Shown: positions 53,610-62,954 of the stretch, piece after piece
How the letters are laid out: every line of letters starts with the position of its first letter
Position numbering within the stretch: the stretch's first letter is position 1
NCBI RefSeq assembly: GCF_014930455.1
Contig: NZ_JAAIYO010000012.1
Span: 124,001-188,000, forward strand
DNA length: 64,000 nucleotides
Direction: 5' to 3'
From: Corallococcus soli
GTDB taxonomy: Bacteria; Myxococcota; Myxococcia; Myxococcales; Myxococcaceae
Notes under the pieces: model-generated
The model's database searches: none
What the model was told of the DNA's origin: nothing
The model's input: only the letters and a program-made list of their open reading frames with translations
Program-made: the position numbers and the translations under genes

Positions 53610-54392
53610 ATGCAGCCGATTCCCCTCGCCGTCACCACCAGCACGAAGACGGATGTGCCCACGGTGCGTGAGGCGCGGGCCGTGGCGCAGCGGTGGGGCC
53701 TGCCGTTCCTGCCGCGCCGCTCCAGCGAGGGCATTGCCCCGTGGCTTGGCACGAAGGTGGACGCGCTGCTCGTCGTCGGTGGCGACGGCGTGACGCTGTG
53801 GGAACCCCAGGGTTCGTTCGCCTTCCACGCGGGGATGGCGCACTTGCGGCGCATGCGACTGCGGCAGGGCCAGCGCGACGACACGTTCCTCAAACTCGCG
53901 GAGCTCGTCCCTGGGGATGCGGTGCTCGACTGCACCCTGGGACTCGGGCAGGACGCGCTGGTGGCGTCACTCGCGGTGGGGCCGCAGGGCAGGGTGGTGG
54001 GTTTGGAGAAGAGCCTGCCCCTGTGCGTCGTCGCCGCGGAAGGGCTCCAGCGCTACGACCGGGGCGCGGACTCCTGCGCCATCGAGGTCCACCACTCGGA
54101 CGCGCACGCGTACCTGAAGACGCTGCCCGCGAAGTCCTTCGACGTCGTCTTCTTCGACCCGATGTTCGCCAAGCCCAAGAAGGCCCAGCCCGCGTTCGAC
54201 GTGCTGCGCCGCTTCGCGGAGCACGCGCCCCTCACCCCCGGAGCCCTGGAGGAGGGGAGGCGTGTCGCCCGCCGCTGGGTCGTCGTGAAGGGCGCCCGGC
54301 ACACCGACGACCTGCTCAAGCTGGGCATCGAACCCGCGCCCACCTCGCGCTTCAGCGAAGTCATCTGGGGCAGGCTGCCCGCGACGCCGTAG
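53610..54392 (+). CDS. SAM-dependent methyltransferase, RsmJ-like
   Basis: A 260-residue class I methyltransferase. The SAM-binding motif is LDCTLGLGQDAL, and the catalytic-site region is VVFFDPMFAKPKK, the DPMF variant seen in RsmJ-type 16S rRNA m2G methyltransferases. The N-terminal 90 residues are a separate alpha/beta domain. The assignment to RsmJ function is tentative because the family has many relatives. It starts 13 bases after the cyclase stop. Confidence 0.75.
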   Translation: MQPIPLAVTTSTKTDVPTVREARAVAQRWGLPFLPRRSSEGIAPWLGTKVDALLVVGGDGVTLWEPQGSFAFHAGMAHLRRMRLRQGQRDDTFLKLAELVPGDAVLDCTLGLGQDALVASLAVGPQGRVVGLEKSLPLCVVAAEGLQRYDRGADSCAIEVHHSDAHAYLKTLPAKSFDVVFFDPMFAKPKKAQPAFDVLRRFAEHAPLTPGALEEGRRVARRWVVVKGARHTDDLLKLGIEPAPTSRFSEVIWGRLPATP

Positions 54393-54398
54393 CGCCGC

Positions 54399-56108
54399 CT
54401 ACCCCCGCTCTGAACCCTTCGGCGGCCCTTCGCTCCCCAGCGGGGACATCTTGCTCGACAGCGCTCCGGCCTGCTCGTGCGCCATCAGGTCGCGCGGCGA
54501 GCGGTAGTACTGCATCGGCGAGTGGTGCAGGAAGTTCGAGACGCGGCTCGTGTACAGGCACGCGTACTGCTCCACCTGGTAGCCGAACCGGCTGTTCTCG
54601 TTGCCTTCCTTGAACAGCAGGCCCCAGTACGGATTGAAGCCCTCCTCCACGTCACGCTCCAGCGTGGTCGCGATGCCGTTCGTCTCCTTCAGCGACCGGC
54701 GCAGCTTCTCCAGCTCCGCCTTCGTCTTCTTGCGCAGCTCCTCCGCCTCCAGGCGCTCCGCCTCCGACAGCTCCCCGCGCTCCAGCCGGCGCTCCACGGA
54801 GTTGAGCACCGTCTTGCGGTGGTTCACCTCGTCGTCCAGCCGCGCCCGCGTCAGCTCCACCTCCGACAGCGTGTCGATGTCCGCGCGCCGCTGGTCCGTG
54901 TACGTGATCTCGTCCTCAATCTCCTGGACGACCATGCACGTGCGCCACAGCGACGACTTCTTCGACTTCAGGATGTCGCCGTAGATGTGGTCGCCCACGT
55001 AGAGGATGTGCTCACCCCGGTAGCCCGTCATCTCCTCGAACTGGGCCAGGTTGCCGCCGGAGTACACCGTGCCGCGCTCCAGCGACTTCGCCTCGCCCAC
55101 GACGCGGCCCTCCTCCGTCGTCGAGTCCAGCTCCAGGAACGGCCGGCTCTCCGTGAAGAACGCCGGCTTGCCCGCCGCCGTCACCGTGAAGTCGAAGTAG
55201 TTGCGCCAGCTCGGGTACTCCGGGAGCTGCCCGTCCAGCAGGTAGCGCATCACCGCGTTCGTGTAGTCCCACGCGGAGTTCGTCAGCAGGAACAGCCGCT
55301 TCCCACCCGAGCGCAGCTTGTGCAACGCCGGCCCCAGCTCCGGGTCCAGGAACACGTAGCGCGCGAGGTCCTTGCGGATCTCCCGCTTGAGCGAGTTGTC
55401 CCGGTGCACCGTGTCGATGGCCTCCCGGATGTCGTCGTAGAGCTTGCCGTACCCCACGGTGTGCCCCATCGACTCCATCAGCTCGATGATGCCGGAGAAC
55501 AGGCACGTCTCCGGCAGCGCGAAGAGCGTGTCGTTCCACGCGAACTGCGGGTTGCGCAGCCGCACCCGCTTGTTGCGGTACAGCTCCTTCCACGCCTCGC
55601 GCTTCAGCGGCCGGAGGCCGTGGTACGCGCGCCCCACGTGCCCGAAGCGATCCATCTTCAGGACGTTGCCGTTCACCCGGTCCACCGCGAGCCCACGCAT
55701 CACGAAGTGGTGGTCGTAGAGCAGGCCGCCAATGAAGGGCGGATAGCCGTACTCGCTGATCAGCTTCGCGATGGTCATGTCGAACGACAACTGCTCCAGC
55801 CGGCGCATGTGGTAGATGGCCAGCGTGTAGTCCATGTCGAACCCGATGAGCTCGACGTGGTCCATGCGCAGGTTGCGGTTGACGAACACCTCTCTCGCGC
55901 GCGGCACCTGGGCCGCGGGCTCCCGGGGCGTGGAGAGCAGCCGGCCAAGCACCTCGTCGGTGAGCAGCTCGTGGGCGCGGTGCGCCGCATCGTCGGCGCG
56001 CTCCCGGTTGATGGAGGAACGGAAGCTCCCGTGCAGCGGATCCACGGAGGGTCCGCCCGGGATGGGCTGGGTCGGAGAGAGGATGGACGGCACGGGACCG
56101 CAAGACAT
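54399..56108 (-). CDS. HAD-IG family 5'-nucleotidase
   Basis: A 569-residue enzyme of the cytosolic purine 5'-nucleotidase (cN-II-like) group. HAD motifs are the nucleophile strand GFDMDYTLAIY, LLTNSAWDYT, and the metal-binding YVGDHIYGDI. Lys in the KKSSLWRT region follows. A charged coiled coil of about 60 residues (RRLERGELSEAERLEAEEL) is inserted near residue 430. The start at 56108 is followed by a Ser/Pro-rich leader. A very long upstream extension in this frame runs antisense to the kinase gene and is rejected. Likely substrates are IMP or GMP. Confidence 0.85.
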   Translation of the reverse strand: MSCGPVPSILSPTQPIPGGPSVDPLHGSFRSSINRERADDAAHRAHELLTDEVLGRLLSTPREPAAQVPRAREVFVNRNLRMDHVELIGFDMDYTLAIYHMRRLEQLSFDMTIAKLISEYGYPPFIGGLLYDHHFVMRGLAVDRVNGNVLKMDRFGHVGRAYHGLRPLKREAWKELYRNKRVRLRNPQFAWNDTLFALPETCLFSGIIELMESMGHTVGYGKLYDDIREAIDTVHRDNSLKREIRKDLARYVFLDPELGPALHKLRSGGKRLFLLTNSAWDYTNAVMRYLLDGQLPEYPSWRNYFDFTVTAAGKPAFFTESRPFLELDSTTEEGRVVGEAKSLERGTVYSGGNLAQFEEMTGYRGEHILYVGDHIYGDILKSKKSSLWRTCMVVQEIEDEITYTDQRRADIDTLSEVELTRARLDDEVNHRKTVLNSVERRLERGELSEAERLEAEELRKKTKAELEKLRRSLKETNGIATTLERDVEEGFNPYWGLLFKEGNENSRFGYQVEQYACLYTSRVSNFLHHSPMQYYRSPRDLMAHEQAGALSSKMSPLGSEGPPKGSERG

Positions 56109-56175
56109 AACACGCGGGGCTCCCGGTCGCCGCGTCCTTGCGGGCTTCGCACGGGGCTGGCACGCTCTGGCCCCG

Positions 56176-56502
56176 ATGCGCTCCTCCCGTCCATCCCCGG
56201 CCCCCGCCGAGGACCTCCACGCGCGCCTGTCCGCACGGATCGCCGCGCTGGAGGACCGGGTGCGCCGCCTGGAGGCCCGCCTGCTCCTGGAGGGCCGCAA
56301 GCCGCCCCCCGTGCGCTCGCGCCCCAGCGTCTCCGCCGCCACCGTCCGCGTGGGCCGCGCCCGGCCGCGCTGCCCCGGCTGCACCCTGGAGCTGCCCCGG
56401 GGGCGACGCGGTGAGTCGTGCGTCTGGTGCGGCTTCGTGTTCGCCGCCGTGGCCCGGCGTCCGCGCGGGGCCGCCGCCAAGACGGCGCGGAAGACGCGAT
56501 GA
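56176..56502 (+). CDS. Coiled-coil zinc-ribbon protein
   Basis: A 108-residue basic protein. A short coiled coil (about 15-42: ARLSARIAALEDRVRRLEARL) precedes a compact zinc ribbon with CPGC and CVWC, and the tail is Lys/Ala-rich (AAAKTARKTR). I do not recognise the family. Its stop overlaps the pseudokinase start (ATGA), so it is the first gene of a three-gene signalling operon. Confidence 0.65.
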   Translation: MRSSRPSPAPAEDLHARLSARIAALEDRVRRLEARLLLEGRKPPPVRSRPSVSAATVRVGRARPRCPGCTLELPRGRRGESCVWCGFVFAAVARRPRGAAAKTARKTR

Positions 56503-58694
56503 GCGGGACGTACCGACTCATTGGCCGCACGGAAGCGGGGGACCTGGCGGAGCTGTACGGGGCCCTGCTGGTCCCCACCATCCCCGTCGCGGTGAAGCTG
56601 TTCCTCCAGCGCACCTCCGACCCCGCCTATGCCCGCGAGCTGGCGGAGACCGTCCGGCGGCTCCAGCCCGTGCGCCACCCGGGCATCCTCCACGTGGTGG
56701 ACCTGGGCTTCGTGCGCCAGCGGCTCGCGGTGGTGCGCGAGGACGTGGACGGCTTCACGCTGGGCATCGCGCTCCAGCGCCTCAACACCAAGGAAGTGCT
56801 GCTGCCGCCCACCGTGGCGCTGTCCATCGTCATCCAGTTGCTGGAGGCGGTGCAGCTGGCCCACGACGCGGGCGTCGTCCACGGTGCCCTCACCCCCGGC
56901 AACCTGCTGCTGTCCCGCGAGGGCTACCCGGCCATCTGTGACTTCGGCGCGCTCCATGCGCTGCTGGCCGTTCCCCAGCTCAAGCGCACCTTCGCGCATC
57001 GCGGACGCAGCGCGTACCGCGCGCCGGAGGTGACGCGCGGAGAGCCGCCCACGGCCGCGTCCGACGTGTACTCGCTGGGCGCCATCGCCTACGAGCTGCT
57101 CACGCTGCGCGAGGCCGTGGTGCCCGGCAGCGGCGTGAGCACCCGCCGCGAAGCGCTTCCGCCCCCCAGCCGGTTGGACCGTCGCCTCAACGCGCGGTTG
57201 GACCCCGCGGTGATGCGCGCGTTGGATCCTGCACCCCAGCGGCGCTTCCGCTCGTGCGGCGAGTTCGCCCAGGCCCTGCGCAACTTCCTCTCCACGGGCG
57301 GCGGACTGCCCGGCTCGGAAGACGTGGCGCGCTTCGTGTCGGAGCTGTTCCCCAACGAGGTGAGCATCGCCGCGCCGGGCCCCGTGCCCTTCGCGGAGCC
57401 CTTCCAGTTGGAACCCGTCTCCGGCGCGGAGATGGAGGACCTGCACGCCGAGGAGCACGAGGCGTCCATCGTCCAGCGCGCGCCGTACACCCGCGCGCCC
57501 ACCGAGGAGGAGGCCTCCGCGAACACGCAGGAGGCCGCCCCCGGCTTCGAGGAGTATCGCCCCCAGGACTACGCGCCGGACGCCCAGGCGCCGGAGGAGG
57601 CCGCCCCCGTCCCGGGCGACGCCCGGAGCACCGACCCCGCCCATGCCGGCCCCCTGGAGCAGGGCTGGGATGCGCCCCCCGGCGTCCTCGCGCAGAAGTC
57701 CCGCCGTCAGGTCCTGCCGCAGGGTGGGGCGGACGGACACTCCTCCACGCGCGTCGGACGCAACCCCCGCATGAAGGTGGTGGAGGACTTCTCCTCGCCG
57801 CCGCCGTTGGGGGACGACGAACCTCCCGCGCCCTCCGAACGCCGCGCGGCCCTGCGCCCCGCGCGCGGCGCCGCGGGCCGCTCCCCCGCTCAGGAGACGC
57901 TCCTCCTCTCGTCCGTGGGCCCGTCCCAGCCGGGCGCGAACCGGGGGGCGGATGGCGCGGAGCTGCCGCGTCAGGAGCGCCGGGGCCGCGCCGAGCCGAC
58001 CGAGGCGCTCCCCGCCGAGCCCGGGAACGCCCCAGCCCGCCGCGCGGGTGCCCCGGGCCGGGACGACGGACGCCCCCGCCACGACATGGCGGTGCCCGCG
58101 CCCTCGGACAGGCACCTGCCGCCGGCCCAGCGCTTCGACACGGTGGAGACGCCGCGCATGGAGGCGGTGGACATGGTGCGGCGCCGCAAGCGCCTGCGCT
58201 TCATCGCCGTGGGCATCGCGTCGGTGGGCCTCTTCATCTTCGCCGTCGCGGTGTGGCGGCTGGGCCTGGAGTCCGCGCCCCCGCCGCCCCCCCTGCCGCG
58301 CTACGACCCGAACGCGCCCGTGGCGGCCGGGAGCCCCAGCTCCACCCAGCTGCGCCCCATCGCGCCTCCGCCGCCCGCGCCCCCCAGGGCCGCCGCCTCC
58401 CAGGACCTGGAGGACCAGGAGGACGACGGGGACGGGGCCGAGCCGGCCGTGCCCACCAAGGCCCAGCGGGCGTTCCTCACGCTGCGCACCAACCTGCCGG
58501 CGCGCGTCTACATCGACGGGGCGCGGGTGGCGCGCACGACGCCGCTGGTGAACTACCCGGTCCGCATCGGCACGCGCGACATCCGCGTGGTCGCGCTCTC
58601 TACCGGCGAGCGCAAGGACTTCCAGCTCCGCTTCTCGCGGGGCCAGCACCAGAAGCTGGAGGAACAGTTCCAGCCTCCTCCCACCAGGCGGTGA
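56499..58694 (+). CDS. Predicted Ser/Thr pseudokinase with membrane anchor and PEGA-like domain
   Basis: A 731-residue protein. Residues about 1-270 form a protein-kinase fold with Lys33 in VAVKLF and Asp148 in CDFG. The catalytic-loop HRD is HGA (Ala130 in HGALTPGN), and the Gly-rich loop is degraded, so phosphotransfer is unlikely. A Pro/Ala-rich linker of about 280 residues follows, then one membrane helix (about 567-585) and a periplasmic PEGA-like domain near 650-715 (VYIDGARVARTTPLVNY). It probably acts as a scaffold or ligand-sensing pseudokinase for the response regulator encoded next. Confidence 0.82.
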   Translation: MSGTYRLIGRTEAGDLAELYGALLVPTIPVAVKLFLQRTSDPAYARELAETVRRLQPVRHPGILHVVDLGFVRQRLAVVREDVDGFTLGIALQRLNTKEVLLPPTVALSIVIQLLEAVQLAHDAGVVHGALTPGNLLLSREGYPAICDFGALHALLAVPQLKRTFAHRGRSAYRAPEVTRGEPPTAASDVYSLGAIAYELLTLREAVVPGSGVSTRREALPPPSRLDRRLNARLDPAVMRALDPAPQRRFRSCGEFAQALRNFLSTGGGLPGSEDVARFVSELFPNEVSIAAPGPVPFAEPFQLEPVSGAEMEDLHAEEHEASIVQRAPYTRAPTEEEASANTQEAAPGFEEYRPQDYAPDAQAPEEAAPVPGDARSTDPAHAGPLEQGWDAPPGVLAQKSRRQVLPQGGADGHSSTRVGRNPRMKVVEDFSSPPPLGDDEPPAPSERRAALRPARGAAGRSPAQETLLLSSVGPSQPGANRGADGAELPRQERRGRAEPTEALPAEPGNAPARRAGAPGRDDGRPRHDMAVPAPSDRHLPPAQRFDTVETPRMEAVDMVRRRKRLRFIAVGIASVGLFIFAVAVWRLGLESAPPPPPLPRYDPNAPVAAGSPSSTQLRPIAPPPPAPPRAAASQDLEDQEDDGDGAEPAVPTKAQRAFLTLRTNLPARVYIDGARVARTTPLVNYPVRIGTRDIRVVALSTGERKDFQLRFSRGQHQKLEEQFQPPPTRR

Positions 58695-58696
58695 AC

Positions 58697-59356
58697 GTGG
58701 AGCGCACGCGCATCTTCGTCGTCGAGGACCAGCCGCAGCTGCTGCGCAACCTGGTCAAGGTCCTGAACACCTTCCCTGAACTGGAGCTGGTGGGCACGTC
58801 CCAGGACGGGGAGCAGGCGGTGGAGGACATCGTCCGGGAGCGCCCGCAGCTCGTCCTCCTGGACCTGGAGCTGCCGAGCATGCACGGCATCCAGGTGACC
58901 CAGAAGGTCAAGCGCCGCGCCCCGGAGGTGGAGATCCTCATCCTCACGTCCTTCGAGGAGGAGCAGAAGGTCTACGAGGCCATCCAGGCGGGCGCGTCCG
59001 GCTACCTGGTCAAGCGTGTGGGGCCGGAGAAGATCCGCTCCGCCATCCAGGAGGTCATGGAGGGCGGCACGGTGCTGGAGCCCCTCATCGCCCGGCGCTT
59101 CTGGAACTACTTCCAGTCCGTGCAGGCGAAGCCCGCCCAGAAGTCCGCCGAGCTGCCCTGGGGGCTGACGGCCCTGGAACTGGACGTGCTGCGCTACGTG
59201 GCCAAGGGCCTGTCCAACGCGGAGGTGGGGCAGGTGATGACGCTGGAGCGCCGGACGGTGCGCACGCACCTGTCGCATATCTACCGGAAGATGGGCGTCA
59301 ACTCCCATGTGGACGCCGTGGTGATGGCCCTGCGTGAAGGTGTCGTGGATCTCTAG
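58697..59356 (+). CDS. NarL/FixJ-family response regulator
   Basis: A 219-residue transcription factor. The receiver (about 1-120) has the acidic pair in VVEDQP, the phospho-acceptor Asp in LVLLDLELPS, and Lys in YLVKRVGPEK. The C-terminal LuxR-type helix-turn-helix (about 155-215) has LTALELDVLRYVAKGLSNAEV and RTVRTHLSHIYRKMGV. The GTG at 58697 follows the pseudokinase stop by two bases, and a GTG at 58691 overlapping it is an alternative. No histidine kinase is adjacent. Confidence 0.9.
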   Translation: MERTRIFVVEDQPQLLRNLVKVLNTFPELELVGTSQDGEQAVEDIVRERPQLVLLDLELPSMHGIQVTQKVKRRAPEVEILILTSFEEEQKVYEAIQAGASGYLVKRVGPEKIRSAIQEVMEGGTVLEPLIARRFWNYFQSVQAKPAQKSAELPWGLTALELDVLRYVAKGLSNAEVGQVMTLERRTVRTHLSHIYRKMGVNSHVDAVVMALREGVVDL

Positions 59357-59383
59357 CCTCGCCGTGGTTACGGTGGGGCACCT

Positions 59384-60718
59384 ATGGCAAAGGCATCCCC
59401 GCGGTCCGCCGCGCGCGCGGTGGACCCCATCCTCCACGCCCTCTTCGACGTTCACGAGGCAACGCTGCCCAACGGTCTGAAGGTCCGCCTGCTGGCGAAC
59501 CACCAGGCCCCGGTGGTGAGCCTCTACACCTTCTTCCAGGTGGGCAGCCGCAACGAGCGGCCCGGCATCACCGGCATCAGCCACCTGTTCGAACACATGA
59601 TGTTCAACGGGGCGAAGAAGTACGGCCCCAAGATGTTCGACAAGACGCTGGAGTCGAACGGCGGCCGCTCCAACGCGTACACGTCCAACGACATGACGGT
59701 GTACTACGACGACTTCTCCGCCGACGCGCTGGAGACGGTGCTCGACCTGGAGTCGGACCGGATGCGCTCGCTGCGCATCTCCGATCAGACCCTGGCCAGC
59801 GAGCGCGAGGTGGTGAAGGAGGAGCGCCGCGTCCGCGTGGACAATGAAATCCCCGGGATGATGGACGAGGAGCTGGGCACGCTCGTCTACAAGGCGCACG
59901 CGTACCGCTGGCCCGTCATCGGGTGGATGGCGGACATCGAGAACATCACCCGCGAGGACTGCCAGGAGTACTTCCGCACGTACTACGCGCCCAACAACGC
60001 GGTGCTCTACATCGCCGGCGACATCGACCCGAAGAAGACGCTCGCGCTGGTGCGCCGCTACTACGGGAACATCCCGCGCGGCCCCACGCCGCTGCCGGTG
60101 CTCAACGCGGAGCCGGAGCAGAAGGGCGAGCGCCGCGCCGTGGTGCGCCACCCCGCGCAGTCCCCGTCGGTGATGATCGGCTTCCGGGGCCCTGCGGCCC
60201 GCCAGGAGGACACGCTGGTGCTGGACGTGGCCCAGTACATCCTCACCAAGGGCGAGGGCAGCCGGCTGGTGAAGTCCCTGGTGTATGACCAGAAGGCCTG
60301 CGTGTCGGTGATGCTCGACTGGAGCTGGCGCATCGACCCGGGGACCGTCCTGTTCTACCTGGAGCTCAAGCCGGACTCGGATCCGGCGAAGGTGGAGGCC
60401 CTGCTGTACGCGGAGCTGGAGAAGCTGGCGCGCGAGGGCGTCACCGACAAGGAACTTCAGAAGGCGAAGAACAACCTGCGCGCAGACCACCTGCGCGAGC
60501 TGTCCACCAACAGTGGCCGCGGCCACGCCCTGGGCCACTACGAGGCCCTGCTGGGCGACTGGCGCGAGGGCCTGTCCCTGCCGACCTTCTACGCTTCCGT
60601 GACGCCGGAGCAGGTGAAGGCCGTCGCCGCGAAGTACTTCGCCCCCGAGCGTCGCTCGGTGGTCACCCTCCAGCCCGAAGCCGGCGCCATCGAGCCCGGC
60701 GAGGACGCGGACGCTTGA
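59384..60718 (+). CDS. M16 zinc peptidase, catalytic subunit
   Basis: A 444-residue M16 (pitrilysin-type) peptidase with the inverted zinc motif HLFEHMMF (HxxEH) near residue 67 and the downstream Glu of KEERR. No signal peptide is present, so it is cytoplasmic or exported without a Sec signal. It pairs with the following inactive M16 gene, as in other two-subunit members of the family. The substrate is unknown. The second gene overlaps it if its TTG start at 60715 is used. Confidence 0.9.
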   Translation: MAKASPRSAARAVDPILHALFDVHEATLPNGLKVRLLANHQAPVVSLYTFFQVGSRNERPGITGISHLFEHMMFNGAKKYGPKMFDKTLESNGGRSNAYTSNDMTVYYDDFSADALETVLDLESDRMRSLRISDQTLASEREVVKEERRVRVDNEIPGMMDEELGTLVYKAHAYRWPVIGWMADIENITREDCQEYFRTYYAPNNAVLYIAGDIDPKKTLALVRRYYGNIPRGPTPLPVLNAEPEQKGERRAVVRHPAQSPSVMIGFRGPAARQEDTLVLDVAQYILTKGEGSRLVKSLVYDQKACVSVMLDWSWRIDPGTVLFYLELKPDSDPAKVEALLYAELEKLAREGVTDKELQKAKNNLRADHLRELSTNSGRGHALGHYEALLGDWREGLSLPTFYASVTPEQVKAVAAKYFAPERRSVVTLQPEAGAIEPGEDADA

Positions 60719-60747
60719 AGCGTCCCGCGAGGAAACCCCTCCCGCGT

Positions 60748-62247
60748 ATGGCCTCCCGAAAAATCGCCGCCGTGAAGAAGACCGTCCGCAAGGCCGCCAA
60801 GGCCGCCAAGGCCGTGCGCAAACAGGCCGCCAGCGCCCGCGAGAAGGTCCGCGCCCGGGTGCCGGCGCGCTCCAAGCCCGCCGCCAAGGCGAAGCTCGCC
60901 CTGGTGCCGAAGTCCGCCGCCACCGGCGCGCTCAAGCTGCCGGAACTGCATGAGAGCACCACCTCCACCGGCCTGAAGGTCATCGCCGCGGAGCGGGGAC
61001 CGCTGCCGCTCGTCTCCGTGCGGCTGGTGATGCGCTCGGGCGGCGTGTGGGATCCCCCGGGCAAGGACGGCCTGGCGGACTTCTCCGCGCGCCTGCTGCG
61101 CCGGGGCACCCAGAAGCTGGATGCGGACGCCATCAGCGAGGCCGTGGAGTTCGTGGGCGCCAGCCTCTACGCGGGCGTCAACGAGGACGTGCTGTCCGTC
61201 TACCTGACGACGCCCGCGGAGCACTTCTCCGCGATGCTGGACATCCTGGGGCAGGTGGTGCGCGAGCCCACGTTCCCGGAGCAGGAGGTGGTGGACGCGC
61301 GCGAGCGCGCGCTGGCGCAGTTCGCCAACGACCTGGACGACCCATCCTCCATCGCCGACCGCGCCTTCAGCCGCCTGCTCTGGGGAGACCACCCCTACGG
61401 GCGCGACCTGGGCGGCATTAAGCGCACCGTGTCCACCTTCACCCGCGACGACGTGGTGCGCTTCCACGCCGAGCGCATGGGCCCGCGCGTGTCGATGCTC
61501 ACGGTGGTGGGCGCCATCGCGCCGGAGACGGTGGCGGCGGAGGCGGAGCGCGCGTTCGCCGGCTGGACGGGCGGTCCGGACGCGCCCACGGAGCTGCCTC
61601 GCAAGCAGGAGCCGCTGGCCAAGGCCGGGCAGGTGCTGCTCATCGACAAGCCGGACCAGACGCAGTCCCAGGTGCGCCTGGGCGGCCCGGGCTTCTGGCT
61701 GGGCCACGAGGACTACTTCCCGGCGACGGCGATGAACATCGCGCTGGGCGGCGGGTTCACGTCGCGGCTGATGAACGAGATCCGCGTCAACCGGGGCCTC
61801 ACCTACGGCGTCAGCTCCTACTTCGACACGATGAGCGCGGGCGGCGTCTTCGCGCTGTCCACGTTCACGAAGACGGCCTCCACGCGGGAGATCATCGACG
61901 TGGCGCTGGAGGAGATCCACGGCGTGCGTGACGGCGGCCTGAAGCCGCGCGAACTCAAGGACGCCCAGAGCTACCTGGCCGGCCTGTACCCGCTGCGCAC
62001 GGAGACCAACGAGTCCGTCGCGTCCGTCATCGCGGACATCCGCATGCACGGCCTGGGGGACGACTGGGTGGAGAAGTTCCGCGACCGGCTGCGCGCGGTG
62101 ACGCCGAAGGACGTGGCCCGCGTGGCGAAGAAGTACGCGTTCGCGGACAAGCCCGTCATCGTCGTGCTGGGCAAGGCGTCGGAGGTGAAGCCGCTGCTCG
62201 AAGGGCTGGGCCCCATCACCGTGGTGCCTGCCTCGGACTACGAATGA
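60748..62247 (+). CDS. M16 peptidase-like partner without a zinc site
   Basis: A 499-residue M16 homologue in which HxxEH is replaced (GLADFSARLLRRG), so it is non-catalytic. The substrate-binding Arg/Tyr pair is kept in RVNRGLTYGVSSYF. It should form a heterodimer with the preceding subunit. The first 60 residues are Lys/Ala-rich (KAAKAAKAVRKQAASAREKVR), an unusual basic leader. The ATG at 60748 is chosen, with a TTG at 60715 as an alternative. The stop overlaps the pseudouridine synthase start. Confidence 0.85.
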   Translation: MASRKIAAVKKTVRKAAKAAKAVRKQAASAREKVRARVPARSKPAAKAKLALVPKSAATGALKLPELHESTTSTGLKVIAAERGPLPLVSVRLVMRSGGVWDPPGKDGLADFSARLLRRGTQKLDADAISEAVEFVGASLYAGVNEDVLSVYLTTPAEHFSAMLDILGQVVREPTFPEQEVVDARERALAQFANDLDDPSSIADRAFSRLLWGDHPYGRDLGGIKRTVSTFTRDDVVRFHAERMGPRVSMLTVVGAIAPETVAAEAERAFAGWTGGPDAPTELPRKQEPLAKAGQVLLIDKPDQTQSQVRLGGPGFWLGHEDYFPATAMNIALGGGFTSRLMNEIRVNRGLTYGVSSYFDTMSAGGVFALSTFTKTASTREIIDVALEEIHGVRDGGLKPRELKDAQSYLAGLYPLRTETNESVASVIADIRMHGLGDDWVEKFRDRLRAVTPKDVARVAKKYAFADKPVIVVLGKASEVKPLLEGLGPITVVPASDYE

Positions 62248-62942
62248 GCGGCGGCGCCCGCATCCTCTTCGACGGCGCGGGGGTGCTCGTGGTGGACAAG
62301 CCGGCCGGGGTGCTCGTCATCCCCGGCCGCGAAGGCGGCCCGTGCCTGCGCGACACGCTGGAGGCGGAGCTGGGCCGCAAGGTGTTCGTGGTGCACCGGT
62401 TGGATCGCGACACGTCCGGCGTCCTCGTCTTCGCCCTGGACGCGGCCGTGCACCGCGCGCTCTCCCAGGCCTTCGAGGCGGGCAAGGTGCGCAAGCGCTA
62501 CCGGGCCCTGGTGGAGGGCCGTCTGGAGGCCCCCCAGTGGGTGGACGCGCCGCTCGTGGCGGGCCGCAAGGGCCGCATGCGCGTCGCGCGCCCGGATGAG
62601 CCGGACGCCAAAACGTCGCGCACCCGGGTGCGCCCGGTGGAGACCTTCGCCAACGCCTCGCTGGTGGAGGCGGAGCCGGTGACGGGGCGCACGCACCAGA
62701 TCCGCGTGCACCTGCTGTCCCTGGGCCACCCCCTGCTCGTGGACCACCAGTACGGCCGCGAGGCGCCACTCACCGGGAGCGACCTGGGAGGGCAGGGGAG
62801 CGGCGCGGTGCTGGCGCGCACGCCCCTACATGCCGCGCGCGTGGAGTGGCCGGCGCTGCCGGGCGTCGCGGCGCGCGCGGTGGAGGCCCCGCTGCCCCCG
62901 GACATGCTGCGGGCCCTGGAGCTGCTGCGCGCGGCCGGGTGA
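62244..62942 (+). CDS. RluA-family pseudouridine synthase
   Basis: A 232-residue enzyme that isomerises uridine to pseudouridine in RNA. The catalytic Asp lies in HRLDRDTSGVLVF, and the C-terminal TGRTHQIRVHL motif is typical. It lacks an S4 domain, like TruC/RluA-type members. The target RNA cannot be named. It is coupled by ATGA to the M16 pair, though a functional link is not apparent. Confidence 0.92.
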   Translation: MSGGARILFDGAGVLVVDKPAGVLVIPGREGGPCLRDTLEAELGRKVFVVHRLDRDTSGVLVFALDAAVHRALSQAFEAGKVRKRYRALVEGRLEAPQWVDAPLVAGRKGRMRVARPDEPDAKTSRTRVRPVETFANASLVEAEPVTGRTHQIRVHLLSLGHPLLVDHQYGREAPLTGSDLGGQGSGAVLARTPLHAARVEWPALPGVAARAVEAPLPPDMLRALELLRAAG

Positions 62943-62954
62943 CGGGCGCGGAGC

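Noticed and set aside
51392-53935. 847-codon minus-strand open frame over the diguanylate cyclase
   Set aside because: It is an antisense shadow with Arg/His-rich low-complexity sequence and no domain.
56145-56175. TGGCACG sequence as a sigma-54 promoter before 56176
   Set aside because: The -24-like element has no TTGC element at the required spacing.
56109-58649. Minus-strand upstream extension of the 5'-nucleotidase frame across the pseudokinase
   Set aside because: The extension is low-complexity antisense sequence, and a normal start with the HAD motifs follows at 56108.
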